Source: JADJPO01 sp046330955
GTDB lineage: Bacteria; Actinomycetota; Actinomycetes; Actinomycetales; Kineosporiaceae
Direction of reading: 5' to 3'
DNA: 64,000 nucleotides
NCBI GenBank assembly: GCA_046330955.1
Contig: JAXLRT010000023.1
Location: 21,029-85,028 of the forward strand
In this document: positions 16,120-24,391 of the stretch, in pieces
Position numbering within the stretch: position 1 is the first letter of the stretch
Layout of the letters: each line of letters opens with the position of its first letter
The notes under the pieces: model-generated
Told to the model about the DNA's origin: nothing
Seen by the model: only the letters and a program-made list of their open reading frames with translations
Databases searched by the model: none
Program-made: the position numbers and the translations under genes

Positions 16120-16810
16120 CGCCCAGTGCTTCGCGGCAGCAGGGTCGAGAAGCACATCACGTTGTGCGCGCCGCAGGTGCCAGCCCAGGACGTTCGGGAC
16201 GACGCACCACAGCAGGACGACGACGGGCAACGGTGCGGGAAACACCGTGCCCGACAGCAGGGACGTGGCGTTCGCGTAGAGGGTGAGCCAGTGCGCCGAG
16301 CCGCCGACGGGTGCGCCGAGCAGCGTAGTGACGCTCATCGGCACCACGATGGTCGCAGCCATGGCGAGTGGGGGACGTCGCACCAGCAATCCCCACGCCG
16401 TGCCGGTGCACTGAGCGATCATCTGGACCAGCACGGCGCCCCAGCAGGCCGCGACGACGGTCGGCCATCCGCCACCGAGGGCCGTCGCGACGGCAGCGAT
16501 CACCAGACCAGCGACCCCGACCCCACGGCCAGGCTCAGTGCGGCGCCCAGACGTCGTCCCAGCCGGGCATCCGGCCAGGCCGTCGGCTGGTGCACGGTGA
16601 CCAGCAGGACGCCGACACCGTGAGTTGGACGGGGGAGATCACCTCCTGGAAGTCGGGGTTGGAGCGCGCGACGAGCCAGGCTGTGCCGGCCGCGAGCGCG
16701 AGCGTCACCGCGGTGAGGAGCGCCGTGCGCCGGGGCGGCACGTGCCACAGCTCGGGAGAGGGATCGAGGGCCATGGGTTCACGATGCTGTGCCGACTCGG
16801 GGCTGGGCAA
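16120..16810 (-). pseudogene. Frameshifted multi-pass membrane protein remnant
   Basis: Three consecutive minus-strand frames read as one membrane protein: 16810 to about 16620 (TALLTAVTLALAAGTAWLVA and DFQEVISPVQLTV), about 16620 to 16520 (GVGVLLVTVHQPTAW and LGAALSLAVG), and about 16520 to 16120 (WGLLVRRPPLAMAATIVVP, then ANATSLLSGTVFPAPLPVVV). Two frame changes, near 16620 and 16520, break it. About five hydrophobic segments remain. The layout resembles an ABC-2-like or uncharacterised membrane protein; I cannot name the family. It lies in a stretch with several other decayed genes. Confidence 0.6.
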
Positions 16811-16857
16811 TCAGGTTCAGCTCACGGTGGTGGTGTAGGGCGCCGAAGGCGTGCGAA

Positions 16858-17322
16858 TCAGGAGGGTTCGTGGGATGGTCGAGCGAGGTAGGCGGTCTTC
16901 GCGTCTCCGCTGAACCCACAGGCTCGATAGAAGGCGTGGGTCGAGGGCGTGCGAGACCCGGTGAGCAGCATGGCCTTGTAACACCCGGCGTCCCAGGCCT
17001 TCTGCAGGCTCGCGGCCATGATCTGCTTGCCGAGGCCGGTGCCGCGCAGTGTCTCGTCGACGACCACGTTCTCGATGACGGCGTAGGGGATGACGGCGTA
17101 GGGGGAGGCGGACCGGGTGAGGTTGGGGATGATGTTCACGTAGGTGGTCGCGGCCATGGCTCCCTGGACCTCGAGTACCAGCAGGTGCAGGCCCTCCGTC
17201 TGCAAGATCGTGTCGAAGGCCCGGCGGGCAGCTCCATCCTCGAGAATGGGATCGGAGGGGTGCAGTTGGCGGTAGAGGCGCACGATGGCCTGGAAGTCCT
17301 CCGGCACGGCCTCACGAATCAC
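16858..17322 (-). CDS. GNAT family N-acetyltransferase with a small internal duplication
   Basis: A 154-residue GNAT with motif A as VVVDETLRGTGLGKQIM and the C-terminal HAFYRACGF motif. The protein carries PYAVI twice in a row, caused by an exact 15-base tandem duplication at 17074-17103; relatives usually have a single SPYAVIENVVVD here. The insertion is just before beta-strand 4 and may or may not be tolerated. TAACGT ends six bases before the GTG start, predicting a leaderless mRNA. Substrate unknown. Confidence 0.82.
   Translation of the reverse strand: MIREAVPEDFQAIVRLYRQLHPSDPILEDGAARRAFDTILQTEGLHLLVLEVQGAMAATTYVNIIPNLTRSASPYAVIPYAVIENVVVDETLRGTGLGKQIMAASLQKAWDAGCYKAMLLTGSRTPSTHAFYRACGFSGDAKTAYLARPSHEPS
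17074..17103. repeat. 15-bp perfect tandem duplication inside GNAT gene
   Basis: The unit GATGACGGCGTAGGG occurs at 17074-17088 and again at 17089-17103. It keeps the reading frame and adds five residues. Confidence 0.9.
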
Positions 17323-17328
17323 GGGCGC

Positions 17329-17334
17329 ACGTTA
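17329..17334 (-). promoter_or_regulatory. Leaderless-type -10 box of the GNAT gene
   Basis: TAACGT on the minus strand, six bases from the GTG at 17322. Confidence 0.45.
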
Positions 17335-17397
17335 GCAGCGGCCTGGCCTGCCACTCTGAGACTGCCTTGCATGTGACGGCACTGCGGAAAGGAGGCC

Positions 17398-17664
17398 ATC
17401 ATCACGGTCCGGAATCTGGATCCCCGTGTTTGGCAACGGATCCGACAGCGCGCCGCCTCGAACAATCGTTCGGTGAAAGCCGAGGTTCGGGAGAGGCTCC
17501 CGCCCGCCGTCCGCGGCAACGAACGAAACCTGGCGCGAGCCTGGGTCGAGGCGACCAGGGCTCTGCGGGGTGCCGCTCTCGAGCTCCCGGATCGCTCGCT
17601 GCCCCGGGAGCTGGGCGCATCTGATGACCATCCTGGACGCGAGAATTCCGGTCCGATCCACTGA
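17398..17664 (+). pseudogene. FitA-like ribbon-helix-helix antitoxin without a normal start codon
   Basis: After a strong ribosome site (AAAGGAGG, 17388-17395) the frame reads ATC ATC then TVRNLDPRVWQRIRQRAA and SVKAEVRERL, clearly a FitA/RHH antitoxin N-terminus. No ATG, GTG, TTG or CTG lies in frame between the preceding stop at 17374 and this region, so the start codon seems mutated to ATC. The later part (LPPAVRGNERNLARAW onward) is less family-like. A possible toxin start (MTILDARIP, from about 17620) quickly loses similarity to PIN domains. The rest of the 17.3-17.8 kb gap holds no other supported gene. Confidence 0.55.
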
Positions 17665-17826
17665 GGCAGCTAAGGGTGGGGGGGACCGGAGGTGGGGCAC
17701 CTGTCGTGCCCGAATTCGTTTAACTAACATAATGTGCATTATCGGCGTTGAGTTCTCCTGTGGAGGCCAGGGCGCCGGCCGGTAAAAAGGTGGCATCCGG
17801 TCGATCGATCCAGCAACATCGCGACG

Positions 17827-18756
17827 ATGACCCTGCACCATGACGAGCTGGCCGTGGACCTCCTGCTGGTCCGCAGGTTGCTCGCTCGATCACTGCCGTC
17901 GCAGGCGTCTGCGCCACTGGAGCCGTTGACGGCGTCAGGATCATCGAATGTCCTGTTTCGCCTGGGCGACGATCTGCTCGTCCGGTTGCCCCGCCAGCCG
18001 GGCGGGTCGGTGACGATCGCGAAGGAGGCACGGTGGCTGCCGGTGATCGCGGCCGGCCTGACCATGGCGGTCCCGGAGGTCGTCGCCGTCGGCGAACCCG
18101 GGTTCGGGTATCCGGAGACCTGGCTGGTCACCCGCTGGCTCGACGGACGCCTGCCAGGGGTTCCGTGGGACGAGACGGCGGGTGGCTCATCTCGTCGGCT
18201 GGCCGAGGACCTGGCAACTCTGGTCACCGAGTTGCGCCGTGTGCCGATGCCGGCCGAGGCGCTCGAGGACCCCGCGCTGTCCGGGTATCGCGGCTCGCCG
18301 TTGGCCGAACTCGACGAGGACTTTCACGAAGCCGTGCGCGCGTGCCGTGCCATCGGCGGCCTCGGACTGGACCTCGACAAGGCCCAGCGGGTGTGGCGGA
18401 CGGCGCTCGCCGCCGAACAGCAGCTCGAGCCGGTCGTGAGCTGGTACCACGGCGACCTGCTGGCAGAGAACCTCCTGATCAGGGACGGCCGGCTGGCCGC
18501 CGTCCTGGACTTCGGTGGACTCGCCGTCGGCGACCCGTCCGTCGACCTCGTCGTCGCCTGGGAGGTGTTGGATCGTAGCGGCCGCGACACCTTCCGGCGC
18601 GCGCTGCATCTCGACGAGCTGTCGTGGGCGAAGTCGATGGGTTGGGCGCTGCTGATCGCCATGATCACCTTCCCGTACTACTGGGAGACCATGCCGGCGC
18701 GTTGCGCCGCACGCCGCGCCATGGCCGCCGCGGTGCTCGACGACTCCCCCGGCTGA
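17827..18756 (+). CDS. Aminoglycoside phosphotransferase (APH) family kinase
   Basis: A 309-residue small-molecule kinase of the APH/choline kinase fold. Catalytic Brenner motif YHGDLLAENLL and metal-binding VLDFGGLAVGDPSVDL are intact near residues 208-240, and the nucleotide-binding N-lobe starts with GSSNVLFRLGDDLLVRLPR. Such proteins phosphorylate aminoglycosides, macrolides, homoserine or other metabolites; no resistance phenotype can be claimed. The gene follows an AT-rich stretch (17720-17745) that may hold its promoter. Confidence 0.87.
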   Translation: MTLHHDELAVDLLLVRRLLARSLPSQASAPLEPLTASGSSNVLFRLGDDLLVRLPRQPGGSVTIAKEARWLPVIAAGLTMAVPEVVAVGEPGFGYPETWLVTRWLDGRLPGVPWDETAGGSSRRLAEDLATLVTELRRVPMPAEALEDPALSGYRGSPLAELDEDFHEAVRACRAIGGLGLDLDKAQRVWRTALAAEQQLEPVVSWYHGDLLAENLLIRDGRLAAVLDFGGLAVGDPSVDLVVAWEVLDRSGRDTFRRALHLDELSWAKSMGWALLIAMITFPYYWETMPARCAARRAMAAAVLDDSPG

Positions 18757-19029
18757 ACCATCGCGGCTGAACCAACCTGGTGCGTCTCGCATGGTGAGAT
18801 TTCGACGTCCCAGCTGGGACGTTTCACCGCCGGACGGCGGCCGCTCGGCCGACGTCGCGGCGAAGATCCCGCCGCTCGTTGAGCGGTCGGAAGCCTGCCG
18901 CCGTATAGGTCGCCACACCCGTCCACCACGCCGCCACGTCCGGGTGGCCGCAGCCGTCGTCGTGGCCCCGAACCGCCCCAACCAGCCCAGATCCCCCGGG
19001 TGCAGCTGAATCGATGCGTCGTCGTGTCA
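18757..19029. other. Intergenic stretch without a supported gene
   Basis: Between the APH-type kinase and the methyltransferase no frame looks like a known family. A perfect 18-bp palindrome, ACGTCCCAGCTGGGACGT, lies near 18806-18823, in a region that also has partly matching flanks (GGTGAGA and TTTCACC). A short minus-strand frame contains VATYTAAGFRPL, which loosely recalls a GNAT end and may be a remnant. Confidence 0.4.
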
Positions 19030-19638
19030 TCAGCCGTGTTTGCGGGCGTGGACCCGTTCGATGGCGCCCAGGGTGAGGCGTTCGGCGTCCACGATCTCGA
19101 CCTCGAAACCTCGCAGCACCGGCAGCGGACGCCGCGTGAAGTGTTCGCCGTGCAGCGGCACACTCACCAGCTCCACCAGGTGCTGCAGAACGCGTACCGG
19201 GACGACGGTGGCCGCGACATGGTCGGCCAGCAGGAGCTCTCCCCCGGGCCGCAGCACCCGAACCGCCTCGGCCAGCGCCGCCCGCTCATCGGGCACACAG
19301 CACATCGCGAACGTGCACACCACGCTGTCGAAGGAGGCGTCATCGAACGGCAGCGCGGCGGCGTCCGCCTGATGCAGCGGCACCGAACGGGCGAGCGCCC
19401 CGGCCCGCCGCCCGGCCAGCTGCAGCATGGCGGGGCTGAAGTCGACGCCGGTGAGCCTGACCTCGGGCGCGTAGTAGCCGAAGTTCGCGCCGGTCCCGAC
19501 AGCCACCTCGAGCGTGGCGCCCTGCGCACGAGTGCACACCCAGTCACGGCTCGCGGCGAGGATCCTGCGCTCGATCGCCGAGGTGCGTCGGTCGTAGCTG
19601 CCCGCCTGCCGATCCCAGAACGCGACCCGCGAAGGCAT
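19030..19638 (-). CDS. Class I SAM-dependent methyltransferase
   Basis: A 202-residue methyltransferase of the UbiE/type 11 kind. Motif I (LEVAVGTGANFGYY), the acidic loop LTGVDFSPAMLQLA, motif II (FDDASFDSVVCTFAMCCVPD) and the post-motif VRVLRPGGELLLADHV are in order. The ATG at 19638 is two bases after the stop of the upstream GNAT gene with a GGGAGC ribosome site inside that gene, so the two form an operon. The acceptor substrate is unknown. Confidence 0.87.
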   Translation of the reverse strand: MPSRVAFWDRQAGSYDRRTSAIERRILAASRDWVCTRAQGATLEVAVGTGANFGYYAPEVRLTGVDFSPAMLQLAGRRAGALARSVPLHQADAAALPFDDASFDSVVCTFAMCCVPDERAALAEAVRVLRPGGELLLADHVAATVVPVRVLQHLVELVSVPLHGEHFTRRPLPVLRGFEVEIVDAERLTLGAIERVHARKHG

Positions 19639-19640
19639 GC

Positions 19641-20102
19641 TCACAGCTCCCGCTCGAAGCAGACCATCAACGGCCCCCCGTCGCCTTCGGTGCGGCGAAA
19701 ACCAGTCGCGGCGTAGAGATGTCGCGCGGCGACGTCGTCCTCGCTGGTCACCAGGTCGATGTAGTCCGCCCCGCGTTCGCGCGCCTGGTGCAGGCAAGCA
19801 CCCATCAGCGCGCGGCCGATACCGGTGCCCCGCCGCTCCGGCACGACGTACAGCTCGGCCAGATAGGCCTCGAGCTGGTCGCTCCAGATCGACTTGCGCA
19901 GCCGGACGACGGCGATGCCGGTCGAGCCCTCGGCGAGCAGGACGACGGTGTCGCCGTCCGCGATCAGCTCGGCCAGACGCTCGGCGAGCCGCGCCGCACC
20001 GGGAGTCGGTTCGTCGTACTCGCGGTTGAACACATCCAGCAGCCGTCCCGCCTCGGCGAGGGCGGTGTCGTCGTCGTGGGTCACCAGCTGGACGGCGGTC
20101 AT
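19641..20102 (-). CDS. GNAT family N-acetyltransferase
   Basis: A 153-residue GNAT with motif A LAELYVVPERRGTGIGRALM and the C-terminal ARHLYAATGFRRTEG. The ATG at 20102 has GAGGTG just upstream; a longer frame would run over the divergent DinB-like gene. It is the first gene of a pair with the methyltransferase. Substrate unknown. Confidence 0.85.
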   Translation of the reverse strand: MTAVQLVTHDDDTALAEAGRLLDVFNREYDEPTPGAARLAERLAELIADGDTVVLLAEGSTGIAVVRLRKSIWSDQLEAYLAELYVVPERRGTGIGRALMGACLHQARERGADYIDLVTSEDDVAARHLYAATGFRRTEGDGGPLMVCFEREL

Positions 20103-20175
20103 CACCTCACCGTAGGCGCCGCCGACCGGCACGGCGAGTGTGCTCGCGGCGGCGAATCCCGGCAGAGTGGACATC

Positions 20176-20706
20176 ATGAGCGAGGCAGATCTCACCGCTG
20201 ACACCGAACCAGGGCCGGACGACCTCGCCGGTGCCGAGCGCTGGATCGGCTATCTGGACTGGCTGCGCAGCGACATCATCCGGGCCGTGTTGGCACTGTC
20301 ACCCCAGGAGCAGCGCCACTCACGATTGACCTCCGGGTGGACGCCGCTCGAACTTCTCTCGCATGTCCTCCACATGGAGCAACGCTGGTTCGTGTGGGGC
20401 TTCCTGGCCGAACCGGTCGACGAGCCCTACGGCGACTGGACGCCGCACCACACGCACTGGCAGGTACCGGCCGAGGTGACCGCCGAACGGCTCGTCGCGC
20501 GGCTGGAGCAGGTGGCCGACCGCACCCGCACCGTGATCCGCCGTCACGGCATGGCCACCCCGGCGGCGCCGGGCGGACGGTTCGAGACCGCCCCGACGCC
20601 AACCCTCGAGTGGATCTGCCTGCACGTCGTGGCCGAGTACGCCCGACACGCGGGCCACCTCGACATCGTGTCCGAACTCGCGAACGGTGCGAACCCCGAG
20701 AGCTGA
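20176..20706 (+). CDS. DinB/DUF664 family protein
   Basis: A 176-residue four-helix-bundle protein of the DinB/DUF664 superfamily, to which mycothiol-dependent enzymes belong. The metal-ligand histidines fit SHVLHMEQRW near residue 60 and EYARHAGHLDI near the C-terminus. The start ATG at 20176 is chosen for the correct distance to the first helix. It is divergent from the GNAT/methyltransferase pair across 73 bases. Catalytic role not known. Confidence 0.82.
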   Translation: MSEADLTADTEPGPDDLAGAERWIGYLDWLRSDIIRAVLALSPQEQRHSRLTSGWTPLELLSHVLHMEQRWFVWGFLAEPVDEPYGDWTPHHTHWQVPAEVTAERLVARLEQVADRTRTVIRRHGMATPAAPGGRFETAPTPTLEWICLHVVAEYARHAGHLDIVSELANGANPES

Positions 20707-20727
20707 GACCGCGAAGACCGAGTGAGG

Positions 20728-22992
20728 TCAGACCCCCTCGATCTGGGCGAACACCGCCTCGAACCCCGCCAGCGCATCATCGATCACCGCATCGGTGTCG
20801 GCCATCGAGGTGTAGAGCCGCGACCCCGCCAGGGTGATGATGCCGTGCGCCGTGTACGCGGCCCCCAGCTGCTCCATCAACGTCTTGCGGGCCTTGTTCT
20901 CCTTGAGCAGTTTCACGGGGTGGTGCATGTCGAGCAGCATCACGCCGCTGCTCTCGAGGTGCACGATCGATCCGGTGTTGTAGGCGACGTAGGGCAGCCC
21001 GAACCGGTCGATCAGCCGCTGCAGCCCCCGCGTGAGCCGGTCCCCCGCCCGCCCGGCGATCACCGGGGCATTGGTACGCGCCAGCTCCTCGATGGCGAAA
21101 TACCCTGCGGCACAGGACAACGGGTTCGCCGACAGCGTGCCACCCACCTGCACGTGGGCACCGTTCTTGCCGTCCAGCCCCGACCCGTACACCGCCATGA
21201 CCTCGGCGCGCCCGCCCACTCCCCCGGCCATCGGGTACCCGCCGGCGACCGCCTTGCCGAACACCGTCAGATCCGGTGTCACGCCGAAGTACCCGGCCGC
21301 CCCGCCCAGTCCGATCCGGAACCCGGTGACCACCTCGTCGAAGATCAACAGGGCGCCGAACTCGTCACACAACTCGCGCACCCGGGCGTTGAAATCCCGT
21401 GGTGCGGGACGGGTTCCGGATTCCGGCCCGAGTGGCTCGACGATCACGGCCGCCGTCCCGCCCCGGGCGCGGTTCTCGATCAGCTTGCGGCGCAACGCCC
21501 CCACGTCGTGCGGGAACGCCTCGCGGGTGTTGAGCGTGGCCCCGAACGGGATGCCCTTGGCGTTCATCCGATAGGTCCCCGGCACGCGCAACCCGTAGAC
21601 CATGGTGTCCGACCAGCCGTGATAGGCGCCGCCCACCTTGATCACCATGTTCTTGCCGGTGAACGCCCGAGCCCCCCGGACGGCGGCCATCACCGCCTCG
21701 GTGCCCGAGGCCAGCGAGCGGTACAGCTGCACGTGTGGCATGAACCGGTGGATGATCTCGGCCAGCTTCAGCTCGTACTCGTGGAACAACCCGGTCACCG
21801 GCCCCGACTCGCGGATCACCTCCGCCACCCGCTCGTTGACCGGCCCGTAGTTGCTGCCCAGGATCGTCGGCCCACCCGCCTGCAGGAAGTCGATGTAGGA
21901 GTTGCCGTCGTGATCGGTCAGGTAGGCGCCCTCGGCCCGGGAGATCGCCAGCGGGAACGGGTAGTTGAACGCCAGATTGTGTTGCACCCCACCGGGAATA
22001 CGCCGCGCGGCCCGCTCGGTGATCGCCTTGCTGGCCGGGCACTTGGTCTCGAAGTAGCCCAGCACGTCGAGCAGGGCGGCGTGCCGCAGCCCCCGCACCG
22101 GCTGGTCGACCAGCGCCTTCAACCGGCGCATGGTGTCCTCGACGTCCGGGTAGTCGCTGATCGCGTACCCCAGCCGGGCCGACTCGCTGCCGGCCACCTC
22201 GACGACGGCGGTCTCGGGGCGCAGCGCCGGCGCCGTTGCGAACCGCGCCGCGGCGGCGTCCGCGCTCGGCAACTCCTCCTCGACCGCCACCCGCACCGGC
22301 GGCACGCTGCGGGTGACCTGCGCCGCGATCCGCTTCTCGTCCGACCGCAGCTTGGTCAGGGCGACCTCACGGATCGCCGCCGGAATGGTGTAGACCTTGC
22401 CCGCCTCGGTGGTCAGCGCCAGTAGATAGGCGATCGAGACCTTCTCCAGCAGCGCCATGTTGAAGACCGCCCGCTCGGGGTCGGTGCCGACCGCGATGAT
22501 GCCGTGGTTGGCGATGATGAAGGCGTTCGCTCCCCCGGCCACCTGCTGCTGGACGTTCCTGGCGAGGAGCGACGTCCCGGACGGCGCGTAGTCGATGATC
22601 GCGACCTTCTTGCCCAGGAAGCGCACCTGTTCGTCGGTCAGGGCCGGGATCTCGCGCCGCAGGAACGCCAGCGCCGAGGCGTACGGCTGGTGGGTGTGCA
22701 CGATCGCGTTCACGTCCGGCCGGGTGCGGTAGATGTTCGCGTGCATACCGCACTCGATGGACGGCGCGAGCCCGGCTCCCCCGGTGTCCGGTACCGGCCG
22801 GCCGCGGAAGTCGACGATGCACACGTCCTCGGGACGCATCCGGTCGTAGGCGTAGTTGCTGGGGGTCACCGCATAGCGCTCGTGGCCGGGAACCCGAACC
22901 GAGACATTGCCCTCGGTCGCCTTGAGATACCCGCGCTCGAGCATCGTGTGACACATCTGGACGACGTGCCGCCGCGTGGTCTCGTGCTCCAC
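20728..22992 (-). CDS. Class II aldolase/adducin - class III aminotransferase fusion
   Basis: A 754-residue two-enzyme fusion. Residues about 1-215 form a class II (zinc) aldolase: the EGNVSVR loop, catalytic glutamate in SIECGMH (E80), zinc histidines in VHTHQPYASA (H99, H101) and ANHGII (H163) are present. A linker of about 100 residues follows. Residues about 325-754 form a glutamate-1-semialdehyde aminomutase-like aminotransferase with LIFDEVVTGFR (D552) and PLP lysine in VFGKAVAGGYP (K580). I chose the GTG at 22992, six bases after GGAGG; an ATG at 23100 would add 36 unlikely residues. It is divergent from a PucR-type regulator. The combined reaction is unknown. Confidence 0.85.
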   Translation of the reverse strand: MEHETTRRHVVQMCHTMLERGYLKATEGNVSVRVPGHERYAVTPSNYAYDRMRPEDVCIVDFRGRPVPDTGGAGLAPSIECGMHANIYRTRPDVNAIVHTHQPYASALAFLRREIPALTDEQVRFLGKKVAIIDYAPSGTSLLARNVQQQVAGGANAFIIANHGIIAVGTDPERAVFNMALLEKVSIAYLLALTTEAGKVYTIPAAIREVALTKLRSDEKRIAAQVTRSVPPVRVAVEEELPSADAAAARFATAPALRPETAVVEVAGSESARLGYAISDYPDVEDTMRRLKALVDQPVRGLRHAALLDVLGYFETKCPASKAITERAARRIPGGVQHNLAFNYPFPLAISRAEGAYLTDHDGNSYIDFLQAGGPTILGSNYGPVNERVAEVIRESGPVTGLFHEYELKLAEIIHRFMPHVQLYRSLASGTEAVMAAVRGARAFTGKNMVIKVGGAYHGWSDTMVYGLRVPGTYRMNAKGIPFGATLNTREAFPHDVGALRRKLIENRARGGTAAVIVEPLGPESGTRPAPRDFNARVRELCDEFGALLIFDEVVTGFRIGLGGAAGYFGVTPDLTVFGKAVAGGYPMAGGVGGRAEVMAVYGSGLDGKNGAHVQVGGTLSANPLSCAAGYFAIEELARTNAPVIAGRAGDRLTRGLQRLIDRFGLPYVAYNTGSIVHLESSGVMLLDMHHPVKLLKENKARKTLMEQLGAAYTAHGIITLAGSRLYTSMADTDAVIDDALAGFEAVFAQIEGV

Positions 22993-23109
22993 GATCAACC
23001 TCCAGGTCTCGGTGACCCCTCGATGATGACTTGTTCTCATGAGCGATACAGCGGGTGGCAGTTCGCAGATAGTGGCCGTCCAATTGGCAGGGGATGACAA
23101 AATCGGGGT

Positions 23110-24369
23110 GTGAACCCGTCAGGTACCTCCCGCCCGTGGCAGCGGCTGCCGGCGAGCCTGGTCACGGCGCTTCGGCCTCGCCAGGGCGAGATCGTGGCCG
23201 CCGTCGCGGCGGACGTCACGGCGAGCTCGTCCGCCTTCTCGGCCCCGCAGGACGCCAAGCTGCACCGCGACGTGCACCTCGCCGTCCGAGTGGCCATCGA
23301 GCGCTTCCTCGACCTGGTCGGCACCGAAGAACCGGCACTGCCGGAGGCGGTTCACGAGGTCTTCGTCGGGCTGGGGGCGGCCGAGGCCCGCGAGCACCGC
23401 GGGCCCGAGGTGCTGACGGCAGCGCTACGGGTGGCAGCCCGATCGCTGGTGCGCCGGATGGCCACCGCCATGGCCGACGCGCAACCGGTGGACTCCGGCC
23501 TGCTGATCGACCTGACCGATGCCGCCACCGGGTTCGTCGACGCGCTGCTCGAGGCGGCAACCGAGGGATTCGGCCGCCAGGTGCGCGAACTCGCCGGAGA
23601 GCCCGAGCGCCGCCGGCGACACCTGGCCGATCTGGTGTTGCGTGGTGGCAGTCCCGACGGTGTCGTTCAGACCGCGGCGGCGGCCGTCGGCTGGCCCGGC
23701 CTGGCCGGCGTGGTGCCGGTGCTGGTGCCCCCCGACCAGGCGCGCGAGGTCCGGTTCCGGTTCGCCGCAGACGGTGTGGTGCTGGACCGTGCCACGGACG
23801 CCGTCCTGGTGCTGTGTGCCGGTCCGCGTACCCGGCGCGCTCAGCTGGCCGGTGCGCTGGCCGGCCGGGGCGGTGTCGTCGGCCCCGAGGTGGACTGGAC
23901 ACGCGCCCCCGAGGCGGTCCGGCTGGCGGAGCTCGCCCGAGAACTGACCGGGGAGCTGACCGGGGGGACCGGGGAGACCGGGGGGCCGGCCCGGGACGGT
24001 GAGCAGGTGCAGCCCGTCTTCGCCGAGGATCACCTGGCGGCGCTCGCGCTGCGCGGCGAAGCAGGGGCGCTGGCCATTCTCACGGAACGCCGGCTGGCAC
24101 CACTGGCCCGCATGCGACAAACCGAACAATCGCGACTTCTGGTCACCCTGCGCAGCTGGTTGCGACACTGGGGGTCACGGACCGCGGTCGCTCGTGAGCT
24201 GGTCGTCCATCCGCAGACGGTCAGCTACCGCGTCGGCCGGTTACGTGAGGTGTTCGGGGACGTTCTGGACGATCCCACCGCTCGATTCGAATTGCTGATG
24301 GTCCTGGAATCGGGGCACCTGAGGCAGGCGCTACAGCCGGTGGAGAGACCTGCCGACCCTGTCGAGTGA
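23110..24369 (+). CDS. PucR/CdaR-type transcriptional regulator
   Basis: A 419-residue regulator with the PucR C-terminal helix-turn-helix: SRTAVARELVVHPQTVSYRV and GRLREVFGDVLDDP near residues 357-395. The N-terminal and middle parts lack an obvious GGDEF or GAF signature but fit the usual ligand-sensing segment. A short low-complexity stretch (ELTGELTGGTGETGGP) precedes the HTH region. The gene is divergent from the aldolase/aminotransferase fusion with 117 bases between starts, so that fusion is its most likely target. The GTG start at 23110 has no clear ribosome site. Confidence 0.83.
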   Translation: MNPSGTSRPWQRLPASLVTALRPRQGEIVAAVAADVTASSSAFSAPQDAKLHRDVHLAVRVAIERFLDLVGTEEPALPEAVHEVFVGLGAAEAREHRGPEVLTAALRVAARSLVRRMATAMADAQPVDSGLLIDLTDAATGFVDALLEAATEGFGRQVRELAGEPERRRRHLADLVLRGGSPDGVVQTAAAAVGWPGLAGVVPVLVPPDQAREVRFRFAADGVVLDRATDAVLVLCAGPRTRRAQLAGALAGRGGVVGPEVDWTRAPEAVRLAELARELTGELTGGTGETGGPARDGEQVQPVFAEDHLAALALRGEAGALAILTERRLAPLARMRQTEQSRLLVTLRSWLRHWGSRTAVARELVVHPQTVSYRVGRLREVFGDVLDDPTARFELLMVLESGHLRQALQPVERPADPVE

Positions 24370-24391
24370 GCGCAAACGAAGGGTGGGGCAG

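Noticed and set aside
17458..17473. SOS-like sequence TCGAACAATCGTTCGG
   Set aside because: It matches 11 of 12 positions but lies inside the antitoxin-like coding remnant with no promoter or damage gene next to it, so it is probably chance.
20722..22425. 567-codon plus-strand frame opposite the aldolase/aminotransferase fusion
   Set aside because: Composition is typical of antisense to a high-GC gene (His/Arg/Gly/Gln-rich) and the minus strand has complete catalytic motifs.
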